Shown: piece by piece, positions 1 to 5,885 of the stretch | How the letters are laid out: the number at the start of each line of letters is the position of its first letter | Position numbering within the stretch: the stretch's first letter is position 1 | Assembly: GCA_910587955.1 (NCBI GenBank) | Contig: CAJUNN010000071.1 | Coordinates: forward strand, 1 to 8,283 | Reading direction: 5' to 3' | DNA: 8,283 bases | Source of the DNA: an uncultured Lachnospiraceae bacterium | GTDB taxonomy: Bacteria; Bacillota; Clostridia; Lachnospirales; Lachnospiraceae | The notes under the pieces: model-generated | The model's input: the letters and a program-made list of their open reading frames with translations, nothing else | The model's database searches: none | What the model was told of the DNA's origin: nothing | Position numbers and translations under genes: made by a program

Positions 1-285
1 TACTGGAACATGAGCGGTCAAATCAGAACCGCTATTGACCGCCTGTTTGCGTTGGAAGAGGGGGATGGCAACCTTTTGAGAGGACACGGCAGGGCATCTG
101 CCCTGTTAATGGCCGCAGAGGGCCACGGTTTTGAAGATGTGCTTACTTACTACAACCACTTGATGGAGCATTTGAAGTGGAACAATCTCGGTCATGTTCT
201 TGCCGGAGGAAACGGGGACATAGGAGATATTGAGGGAAAACCCGAAATATCTGCCGCTTATAAACTTGGGAAATCTATTGCATAA
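1..285 (+). CDS. Flavodoxin-fold / NADPH-dependent FMN reductase family protein, C-terminal part
   Basis: This is the last 94 codons of a plus-strand gene whose start lies left of the window; the frame is open from base 1 and ends at TAA (283-285). The first residues, YWNMSGQIRTAIDRLF, match the conserved stretch of FMN-reductase and iron-sulfur flavoprotein families, in which a 'P-x-Y-W/F-N/G-x-S/G' loop contacts the flavin and is followed by 'K/R-x-x-I/F-D-R'. The rest is alpha/beta-like, with an alanine-rich strand (ASALLMAAEG) and a C-terminal helix, as expected for the last strand and helix of the fold. Family members move electrons from NAD(P)H through FMN in the cytoplasm; the substrate here cannot be told. 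It runs opposite to the other genes and looks unrelated to the transporter operon. The family call is fairly good, the exact function unknown. Confidence 0.72.
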   Translation, partial: YWNMSGQIRTAIDRLFALEEGDGNLLRGHGRASALLMAAEGHGFEDVLTYYNHLMEHLKWNNLGHVLAGGNGDIGDIEGKPEISAAYKLGKSIA

Positions 286-498
286 CAAAAAGGCGAATGG
301 ATTTATTTCCCTATTTGCGGTAGTAAAACGCGCGATCAAAGATATAGCAACCGTTTAAGGAGATAATACCGTGTTTTTCCTTTTTATTCGTCCCCCTAAC
401 TTGTTAAAAAAGTTTAGTCCCTTTGAGGGGATGTCCCCCAGCCGACTGCGAAAATCATCTTTTCCTGTCTGCTCCTGTGGCGGCGTTATTATGGAACT
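286..498. other. Intergenic stretch with no convincing gene
   Basis: No protein of recognisable family is encoded here on either strand. A plus-strand frame (371-502, 43 codons, GTG start) is preceded by AAGGAG (358-363) at good spacing. However, its product (rich in F, L, P, S and K) resembles nothing I know and it runs into the relic that begins at 499, so I treat it as doubtful. The main structure is the inverted-repeat cluster at 396-438, listed separately. I see no intrinsic terminator directly after the flavodoxin gene. Confidence 0.5.
396..438. repeat. Cluster of short inverted repeats
   Basis: Two adjacent imperfect palindromes can be seen. CTAACTT (396-402) pairs with AAGTTTAG (410-417) with one bulged base and a 7-nt loop. 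GGGGA (427-431) pairs with TCCCC (434-438) across 2 nt. TCCC (418-421) can instead pair with the GGGGA arm, so the structures compete. Neither is followed by a convincing T-run on either strand, so this is not a clear terminator. It could be an element end, an unstable RNA structure or chance. Confidence 0.4.
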
Positions 499-769
499 AT
501 GACAGCTGTGCCAGCAGCGGCCTTGGATATTCCCCGCCGGGGGCGTGGCAAATACAGCAGCATTGATTTAAGCAGATTGAAATATACGCCCAGGCCGACC
601 TGGAGCTGTAGGATTTTTTCAAAAGCCAGGGGACGTTGGTGAGCAACGAGGCGGCAGACTTCGCGGGGACAAACGGCTGGTATCCGCGGATGTATGGCTC
701 CGCTGTCGGAAAAAGCGGATAGCGAACATCACGTTTCAGAACGGACGCAAGGCGATAAATCCCCGTTAG
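499..769 (+). pseudogene. Decayed plus-strand coding relic, family not recognised
   Basis: Starting at ATG 499, a protein-like sequence can be followed on the plus strand only if two apparent 1-nt deletions are allowed, near 570 and near 716. It also has an in-frame TAG at 609-611 and a final TAG at 767-769. The pieces read naturally in sequence: GKYSSIDL, then KQIEIYAQADLEL (stop) DFFKSQGTLV, then SNEAADFAGTNGWYPRMYGS, then RIANITFQNGRKAINPR. The composition (helix with alternating charges, then an aromatic G-W-Y-P-R-M-Y segment and a strand-like ITFQNGRKAI) looks like a real small domain and not random translation. I do not recognise the family. It lies tail to tail with the 828-1193 gene and may be left over from a mobile or accessory element. 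Sequencing error could mimic the frameshifts, but the two stops would need explaining too. Confidence 0.45.
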
Positions 770-827
770 AATTCGCCCATGCTGGGCAAAATCCCTAAAA
801 TCCAAGTTCACGCTGCGAGCGGCAGCA

Positions 828-1193
828 TCAATCCACCGGGATTTCGTGAATCTGGGTTTCTTTATACACCAGCTCATAGATATCGCCCTCCTTCACCAAA
901 ATCCCGGAAAGGGGTAGATCCGTCTGTTCCCCGTTGATGTAAATTTCCTGAACTGCAGAAAAATCCTGGCCGTCCGCTTCCGTAACCTCCACAAGGGCGT
1001 CCGCCAGATTCTCTTCCGGCGTATTCAGCTCATAAGCTTTCTCCACCTGGCCGTCGTAAAGAGTTTTCACTGTAATAATCTGGGTATATCCTGTCCCTCT
1101 GCGCACCAGGCAGATAAGAGCCACCAGCAAAACGCCGATGATCAGGGGAAACGCCCGGATCACTTGTTTTCTTGTAGGCTTTGTGAGTTTCAT
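828..1193 (-). CDS. Small membrane-anchored protein with extracytoplasmic domain, function unknown
   Basis: The predicted product is 121 residues. A basic N-terminus (MKLTKPTRKQVIRAF) leads into one hydrophobic segment (about residues 15-30, ending at VRR). It is followed by a soluble acidic domain rich in predicted beta strands (YTQIITVKTLYDG, QEIYINGEQTD, DIYELVYKE). This suggests an uncleaved signal anchor with the C-terminal domain outside the membrane; no lipobox cysteine is present. The 'ITVKTLYDG...LADALVE' pattern resembles small ubiquitin-like or DUF4430-like extracellular domains, but I would not assign it. There are two ATGs 6 nt apart (1199 and 1193). Only the second sits 7 nt from the GGAGG, so I chose it. 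The gene lies 59 nt after the HAD gene in the same direction. No clear terminator follows it. Confidence 0.68.
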   Translation of the reverse strand: MKLTKPTRKQVIRAFPLIIGVLLVALICLVRRGTGYTQIITVKTLYDGQVEKAYELNTPEENLADALVEVTEADGQDFSAVQEIYINGEQTDLPLSGILVKEGDIYELVYKETQIHEIPVD

Positions 1194-1205
1194 GTTCATA
1201 CCTCC
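1194..1205 (-). promoter_or_regulatory. Ribosome-binding site that decides the start of the 121-aa protein
   Basis: GGAGG at 1205-1201 is 7 nt from the ATG at 1193-1191 but only 1 nt from the ATG at 1199-1197. A spacing of 1 nt is too short for initiation, so the downstream ATG is the likely start and the first two residues of the longer frame are not translated. Confidence 0.7.
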
Positions 1206-1226
1206 TGTAATGAGTTCCGCATATAC

Positions 1227-1252
1227 CGTCAGGCAATGAGCCTGCCGTTTTT
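1227..1252 (+). terminator. Possible plus-strand hairpin with T-run
   Basis: CGTCAGGC (1227-1234) pairs with GCCTGCCG (1240-1247) with one mismatch around a 5-nt loop and is followed by TTTTT (1248-1252) on the plus strand. Read on the minus strand, the direction of both flanking genes, no T-run follows. If functional it would stop antisense transcription entering the HAD gene. No plus-strand gene ends just before it, so confidence is low. Confidence 0.3.
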
Positions 1253-1858
1253 CTATTCCACTCCCAGGTCCTTAAGCTCTCTTCGGGCCTGCTCCTGGGA
1301 GGTAAAGAGAATGCCGCGGATTCCAAGACGGGCCGCAGCCTCAATATTCGCCCGGGTATCGTCCAGAAACACAGCCCGCTTCGGATCAATGCCGTACCGC
1401 TCCAGCAAAAGCCGGAAGATCCGCGGATCCGGCTTGATAAGGTGTTCCCGGTAAGAAAGGATATATCCGTCCATCAGCTCCAGAAAATCCAGAGTATCCC
1501 CCCTCTGCTCATAAATATGCTTGGGCCAGTTGGACAGGGCGTAAACACGGTATCCCTTCTCTTTCAGCTCCCGTACCCAGGGTTCGGCATAAGCAAGACC
1601 CCAGACACATTTCCCCAGATTCTCATAGGCAGCCCGGATCTCCTTCTCATACCCGGGAGCAGCCGCCGCAAAATCCCGGATCTCCTCTTCCTCGTCAAGA
1701 AGTCCCTTGTCATGCTCTACCCAGGCGGGATTTTTAAAAATAGCTTCCTCCAGGATGGAATAAACCTCCGGTTCTGAAGTGATGCTCTTCAAATAGTCTT
1801 CCCATCCGTAGCCCGCCAACACCCTTCCGATATCAAAAATAATGGTATCTATACACAT
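1253..1858 (-). CDS. HAD-superfamily hydrolase, subfamily IA (sugar-phosphate phosphatase-like)
   Basis: A 201-residue cytoplasmic protein with all four HAD motifs: motif I FDIGRVL with nucleophile Asp9; motif II ALSNW (Ser109); motif III Lys142 in LIKPDPRIF; motif IV VFLDDTRANIEAA (Asp166, Asp167). Residues about 14-85 form the helical C1 cap typical of subfamily IA. The second Asp of the usual DxD in motif I is Gly11, as in the YihX branch (FDLGNV), whose E. coli member dephosphorylates alpha-D-glucose 1-phosphate. Specificity cannot be read from the sequence. The start is ATG 1858, preceded by AAAGGAGG at short spacing (4 nt); the frame continues upstream into the purA terminator and purA 3' end, but motif I begins right after this ATG. 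It lies 71 nt after purA, and the space after the terminator hairpin is too small for a promoter. Confidence 0.88.
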   Translation of the reverse strand: MCIDTIIFDIGRVLAGYGWEDYLKSITSEPEVYSILEEAIFKNPAWVEHDKGLLDEEEEIRDFAAAAPGYEKEIRAAYENLGKCVWGLAYAEPWVRELKEKGYRVYALSNWPKHIYEQRGDTLDFLELMDGYILSYREHLIKPDPRIFRLLLERYGIDPKRAVFLDDTRANIEAAARLGIRGILFTSQEQARRELKDLGVE

Positions 1859-1881
1859 ATTTCCTCCTTTACGGGGAGCAG

Positions 1882-1919
1882 AAAAGACTGCTGCAAAGGA
1901 ATCTTCTTTTGCAGCAGCC
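1882..1919 (-). terminator. Intrinsic-terminator-like hairpin after purA
   Basis: On the minus strand the arm at 1919-1908 (GGCTGCTGCAAA) pairs with 1897-1886 (TTTGCAGCAGTC) over 12 positions with one G-U wobble and a 10-nt loop, followed directly by TTTT (1885-1882). The wobble pair exists only when the minus strand is transcribed, which fits termination downstream of purA, whose TAA is at 1932-1930. The U-run is short, so read-through into the HAD gene is likely. Confidence 0.75.
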
Positions 1920-1929
1920 TCTGCTAATC

Positions 1930-3210
1930 TTATCTGCGGTAAATAATGTCTTCCCGCCCCGGCCCATTGGACACCATGGTAATGGGACACTCAATTTGTT
2001 TTTCCACAAACTCAATATAATTCCGGCAGTTTTCCGGCAGATCCTCATAGTTCTTAATACCCCGGATATTGCACTTCCAACCGGGAAGAGTCTCGTACAC
2101 GGGTTTCGCCTTTTCCAGAAGATACGTAACCGGGAAATCCGTAGTCACCTTCCCGTCAATCTCATAGCCTACGCATACCGGAATCTCGTCAAGATACCCC
2201 AGCACATCCAGCACGGTAAAAGCCACATCCGTAGTCCCCTGAATCCGGCAGCCGTACTTGGAAGCTACACAGTCAAACCAGCCCACTCTCCGGGGGCGCC
2301 CGGTGGTTGCTCCGAACTCTCCCCCGTCGCCGCCTCTTCGGCGCAGCTCATCGGCTTCCTCCCCGAAAATCTCACTGACAAAGGCTCCCGCCCCCACAGC
2401 GCTGGAATAAGCCTTGCACACCGTAACAATCTCTTTGATCTCATAGGGCGGAATGCCGGCACCGATGGCGCCGTACGCCGCCAGGGTGGAGGACGAAGTC
2501 ACCATGGGATAAATGCCGTGATCCGGATCCTTCATGGAACCCAGCTGGCCCTCCAGCAGAATATTCTTTCCCGCTTTTAAAGCCTCCCGGAGGAACTTGG
2601 AAACGTCGCACACATAGGGAGCCACCATCTCCTTATACTCCATCAGCTCCTGGTAAAGCTTCTCCTGATCCAGTTCCTCCCGGTGATAGAGATTTTTGAG
2701 AACGGTATTTTTCTGGATGCAGACATTGGCAATCTTTTCCCGGAGATAGCTCTCCTGTGCAAACAGCTCACTGACCTGAAAACCGATTTTTGCAAATTTA
2801 TCCGAATAGAAGGGAGCAATTCCCGACTTGGTGGAGCCGAAGGATTTTCCTCCCAGCCGTTCTTCCTCGCACTGGTCAAACAAAATGTGATAGGACATAA
2901 CCACCTGGGCCCGGTCGGACACGCAGATCCGGGGTGATGGCACTCCGCGCTCCACAATACTCTGAATCTCATGAAAGAGAACCGGAATATTCAAAGCTAC
3001 GCCGTTTCCAATGACGCTGGTGGTGTGATCGTAAAACACCCCGGAAGGCAGGCTGTGCAGGGCAAACTTTCCATAGTTGTTCACAATGGTATGGCCCGCA
3101 TTGGCCCCGCCCTGAAAACGGACGATAATATCCGATTCCCGGGCAAGCATATCGGTAATCTTTCCCTTGCCCTCATCTCCCCAGTTTGCTCCAACGATTG
3201 CTTTTACCAT
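1930..3210 (-). CDS. purA: Adenylosuccinate synthetase (variant active site)
   Basis: This enzyme condenses IMP and aspartate at the cost of GTP, giving adenylosuccinate, the first committed step to AMP, in the cytoplasm. The 426 residues match the usual family length. GANWGDEGKGK (residues 7-17) carries the catalytic Asp12 and P-loop lysines; GGANAGHT holds Asn37 and the catalytic His40. EFGATTGRPRR (298-308) is the aspartate/IMP loop and FTVLDVLGYLDE (331-342) the guanine-recognition region with Asp335. Compared with the E. coli enzyme as I recall it, the TTGRGIGP loop reads STKSGIAP (126-133), Arg143 is Lys141, Gln224 is Leu223 and Lys331 is Val333. I believe this form is common in Lachnospiraceae but cannot verify that here. 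The start is ATG 3210 with GGAGGAG 8 nt upstream. It lies 17 nt after livF with no terminator between, so co-transcription with the transporter is likely. Identity is near certain, kinetics unknown. Confidence 0.95.
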   Translation of the reverse strand: MVKAIVGANWGDEGKGKITDMLARESDIIVRFQGGANAGHTIVNNYGKFALHSLPSGVFYDHTTSVIGNGVALNIPVLFHEIQSIVERGVPSPRICVSDRAQVVMSYHILFDQCEEERLGGKSFGSTKSGIAPFYSDKFAKIGFQVSELFAQESYLREKIANVCIQKNTVLKNLYHREELDQEKLYQELMEYKEMVAPYVCDVSKFLREALKAGKNILLEGQLGSMKDPDHGIYPMVTSSSTLAAYGAIGAGIPPYEIKEIVTVCKAYSSAVGAGAFVSEIFGEEADELRRRGGDGGEFGATTGRPRRVGWFDCVASKYGCRIQGTTDVAFTVLDVLGYLDEIPVCVGYEIDGKVTTDFPVTYLLEKAKPVYETLPGWKCNIRGIKNYEDLPENCRNYIEFVEKQIECPITMVSNGPGREDIIYRR

Positions 3211-3227
3211 AGTTCATACTCCTCCAT

Positions 3228-3947
3228 CTACTTTTCCTTGGCTTTTCCCAGATAGGCCGCTTTGACTTCCTCATTCTCCAGAAGCTCCGCTCCGGTTCCC
3301 GTCATGGTGATCCGTCCGGTCTCCATCACGTAACCCACATTGGCCGCTTTTAAAGCCATATTGGCGTTCTGCTCTACCAGAAGAATGGTCACACCCTGCT
3401 TATTGATCTCCCGGATGATGTCAAATACACCCTGGACAATAATGGGCGCCAGGCCCAGAGACGGCTCATCCATCATAATCAGCTCCGGCTTGGACATCAG
3501 GGCCCGGCCAATGGCCAGCATCTGCTGCTCGCCCCCGGACAGGGTTCCCGCCAGCTGCCAGGAGCGCTCCTTTAAGCGAGGGAAGAGATCATGCACCCAT
3601 CTCAAATCCTCCTCCAGGGAATCTTTTCTCATATATGCGCCGATTTTCAGATTCTCCAGCACCGTCAGATCCGGAAATACCCGGCGACCCTCGGGAACCA
3701 GGGTGATTCCTCTGGACACAATCTGATCCGTGGGAAGGCCTGCCAGCTCTCCGTCCTTGAACCGGATACTGCCTCCCTCCGGTTTTACCAGCCCCACAAT
3801 GGAACGCAGGGTTGAGCTTTTTCCCGCCCCGTTGGCCCCAATCAGCGTCACCACCTCTCCTTTGGGGACTTCAAAACTGATTTCCTTTACCGCCTTGATT
3901 CCCCCATAGGACACATTTAAATTCTTTACTTCCAACAGATTACTCAT
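3228..3947 (-). CDS. livF: Branched-chain amino acid ABC transporter, ATP-binding protein LivF
   Basis: One of the two cytoplasmic ATPases that power the LivKHMGF importer. The 239 residues (E. coli LivF is about 237) show Walker A GANGAGKSS (37-45), signature LSGGEQQ (136-142) and Walker B LIMMDEP (156-162). The usual H-loop histidine position reads VEQNAN (191-196), the common LivF form. PEGRRVFPDLTV (85-96) and GYVMETGRI are further LivF hallmarks. The start is ATG 3947, with GGAGG 8 nt upstream; the longer frame from 3974 would add nine residues inside livG without a ribosome-binding site. The first 8 nt (ATGAGTAA) overlap the livG stop, implying translational coupling. purA follows 17 nt downstream. 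The substrate class (leucine, isoleucine, valine or related) is inferred from family. Confidence 0.95.
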   Translation of the reverse strand: MSNLLEVKNLNVSYGGIKAVKEISFEVPKGEVVTLIGANGAGKSSTLRSIVGLVKPEGGSIRFKDGELAGLPTDQIVSRGITLVPEGRRVFPDLTVLENLKIGAYMRKDSLEEDLRWVHDLFPRLKERSWQLAGTLSGGEQQMLAIGRALMSKPELIMMDEPSLGLAPIIVQGVFDIIREINKQGVTILLVEQNANMALKAANVGYVMETGRITMTGTGAELLENEEVKAAYLGKAKEK

Positions 3948-4791
3948 CCTGCGCACCTCCCAGATAAGCTTCAATTACCCTCGGATTGCTGCGGATCTCT
4001 TCCGGCGTCCCCTCTGCAATGGGCTTTCCGAAGTCCAGCACATAAATGCGGTCGGAGATCTCCATAACCAGATCCATATGATGCTCGATCATAAAAATAG
4101 TCAGGCCGAATTCATCCCGGATCCGCCCGATAAACTGGGTCAGCTCCAGAGTTTCCTGGGGATTCATGCCTGCCGCCGGTTCGTCTAAAAGCAGCAGCTC
4201 CGGCTTGGTAGCCAGGGCCCGGGCAATCTCCAGATGGCGCTGCTTTCCGTAGGGAAGGGAGGAAGCCAGCTCGTTCCGCACATCCTCCAGCTCCATTAGC
4301 CTCAAAAGCTCCTCGGACTCAGCCCGCATCTTTGCCTCTTCCTTAGCATTAAGCCGGAAGGTAGCCGTAAAGATATTGCTGGTGCGCAGCATATGCTTGG
4401 CAATCAGGATATTCTCGAACACCGTCTGGCTCTTAAAAAGCCGGATGTTCTGGAAGGTCCGGGCAATTCCCATACCGGTAATTTTATCCGGTGTCGGCAC
4501 AAGAGCATGATGCCCCGTATACATCACCGGATTCTCCCCCTGGTACAGCTTCTTCATCTTGCCCTGGGGATGATTCTGGATGATCTTATTTCCTTTGAAA
4601 TAGACTGCCCCGTTGGTGGGCGCATATACGCCGGTGATCACGTTGAAAGCCGTAGTCTTCCCTGCCCCGTTGGGACCAATCAGGGAAACAATCTCTCCCT
4701 TGTCCACCTCCAGATTCATATTGTCCACCGCGACCACGCCGCCGAACTGCATGGTCACATTTTCTACTTTTAATACATTCTCTCTACTCAT
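3940..4791 (-). CDS. livG: Branched-chain amino acid ABC transporter, ATP-binding protein LivG
   Basis: Partner ATPase of LivF, 283 residues. Walker A is GPNGAGKTT (39-47), the Q-loop is RTFQNIRLF (Gln114), the signature reads LPYGKQRHLEIARAL (179-193), Walker B is LLLLDEPAAGMNP (199-211) and the H-loop is EHHMD (His237). The LPYG form of the signature and AAGMNP after Walker B are typical of LivG. It is about 28 residues longer than E. coli LivG (about 255). The extra length lies between the first beta sheet and the Q-loop, roughly residues 71-105, basic and aromatic (KMKKLYQGENPVMYTGHH). ATG 4791 is the likely start, with GGAGG 8 nt upstream; a GTG at 4800 lies inside that Shine-Dalgarno. 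It overlaps livM by 8 nt (ATGAGTAG) and livF by 8 nt. Confidence 0.95.
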   Translation of the reverse strand: MSRENVLKVENVTMQFGGVVAVDNMNLEVDKGEIVSLIGPNGAGKTTAFNVITGVYAPTNGAVYFKGNKIIQNHPQGKMKKLYQGENPVMYTGHHALVPTPDKITGMGIARTFQNIRLFKSQTVFENILIAKHMLRTSNIFTATFRLNAKEEAKMRAESEELLRLMELEDVRNELASSLPYGKQRHLEIARALATKPELLLLDEPAAGMNPQETLELTQFIGRIRDEFGLTIFMIEHHMDLVMEISDRIYVLDFGKPIAEGTPEEIRSNPRVIEAYLGGAQDE

Positions 4792-5872
4792 GGGAGGCAC
4801 CTCCCTTCGCCGCTTTCTTTCTGCCCAGCTTCTTCTGAAAGAAGCCAGACACTCCTTCTACGGAAAACTCCTTCGTTCCCATAATACCCTTCCGGTAAAA
4901 CAGCACCATCATCATAATGACAACGGCAAATACCACCTTCCGGAAACCGGGACGCAGAAACGGCACATGAAAACTGCCAATATACAGGTTTTCATTGTCC
5001 AGGAAACGCAGCCACCACTCGGAGCAGGCAATAAACAGGAAAGAGCTGATACAGCTTCCGGTCACGGAGCCGATTCCTCCGATAACTACGATCAGAAGAA
5101 TCTCATAGGTCATGGCCGACTTAAACATAGACGCCTGGATGGTAGTCTGGTACATGGCCAGAAGGCCGCCGGAAATCCCGGCAAAGAAGGAGCTGATCAC
5201 AAAAGCCAGACGTTTGTGGTGAGCCAGGTTAATGCCCATGGCCTCCGCCGCAACCTCGTCATCCCGAATAGCCTTAAAAGCCCTCCCATAAGTGGAATTA
5301 ATCAGCATCACAATCAGGGCTATGCAGATTCCCGACACGATGAAAGGATAGAGCACTGACCGGAAAGAAGGGAAATTCCGCAGCAGGTTGGAGCCGTTGG
5401 TCAAAGGCCCCAGCTTATCCCACTGGAAAACCGCCCGGATAATCTCCGCAAAGCCCAGGGTGGCAATGGCCAGGTAGTCACTCTTTAAACGAAGAACCGG
5501 AAGGCCGATGAGGTAGGCGAACACAGCCGCCACAATGCCCCCCGCGATCAGGGCCAGGGGAACCGGAATGGCAAACTGGACGATGCCCCCATCAAAATAC
5601 TGGTACACGCTATGCCTGGATTCCACAGGAATTGTCAAAATGGCATAGGTATAAGCCCCCAGCAGCATAAAGCCTGCCTGGCCCAGAGAGAAAAGTCCCG
5701 TAAAGCCATTTAAAAGATTCATGGATACGGCAACCAGGGCGTAGATGGCTCCTTTTTTCAACACGGTAAACAGCATAGATCCGGAGGGCAGTACCTGCTC
5801 CAAAAGGAAGAGCAGACCCAAGAGGGCAGCGATAAGGCCCACGTTCCACATAGCTTTCTTCTTTATACTCAT
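4784..5872 (-). CDS. livM: Branched-chain amino acid ABC transporter, permease LivM
   Basis: Inner-membrane permease of the importer, 362 residues with about nine or ten hydrophobic segments. The conserved N-terminal region GAIYALVAVSMNLLNGFTGLFSLGQAGFMLLGAY (about 41-74) and SDYLAIATLGFAEIIR (131-146) are diagnostic of LivM. The cytoplasmic EAA-type loop that docks onto the ATPase is FKAIRDDEVAAEAMGIN (about 199-215). The C-terminus (from about 333) is a basic cytoplasmic tail ending KKAAKGGASHE. The sequence LTNGSNLLRNFP (157-168) replaces the more usual 'LTGGxxG' turn, which may affect only the outer loop. The start is ATG 5872 with AAGGAGG 8 nt upstream, 13 nt after the livH stop. Its last codons carry the livG ribosome-binding site and start. 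Confidence 0.95.
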   Translation of the reverse strand: MSIKKKAMWNVGLIAALLGLLFLLEQVLPSGSMLFTVLKKGAIYALVAVSMNLLNGFTGLFSLGQAGFMLLGAYTYAILTIPVESRHSVYQYFDGGIVQFAIPVPLALIAGGIVAAVFAYLIGLPVLRLKSDYLAIATLGFAEIIRAVFQWDKLGPLTNGSNLLRNFPSFRSVLYPFIVSGICIALIVMLINSTYGRAFKAIRDDEVAAEAMGINLAHHKRLAFVISSFFAGISGGLLAMYQTTIQASMFKSAMTYEILLIVVIGGIGSVTGSCISSFLFIACSEWWLRFLDNENLYIGSFHVPFLRPGFRKVVFAVVIMMMVLFYRKGIMGTKEFSVEGVSGFFQKKLGRKKAAKGGASHE

Positions 5873-5885
5873 CTCGAAGGCCTCC

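Noticed and set aside
775..787. GCCCA/TGGGC hairpin after the 121-aa gene
   Set aside because: The stem is only 5 bp and no T-run follows on the minus strand, so I do not call it a terminator.
1859..1990. Longer HAD start at 1990 adding 44 residues
   Set aside because: The added residues would be translated from the purA 3' end and the terminator. They match no HAD feature, and motif I begins right after ATG 1858, which has its own Shine-Dalgarno.
1909..2580. Long plus-strand open frame antisense to purA (223 codons)
   Set aside because: It lies wholly within the certain purA gene and its 3' flank, has no family resemblance, and long antisense frames are expected opposite G+C-rich genes.
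4792..4800. GTG start of livG at 4800
   Set aside because: This GTG is part of the GGAGGTG ribosome-binding site that serves ATG 4791, and it has no site of its own.
4613..5359. Long plus-strand open frame antisense to livG and livM (248 codons)
   Set aside because: It spans the junction of two certain genes, has a low-complexity His/Asn/Gln-rich product and shows no recognisable domain.
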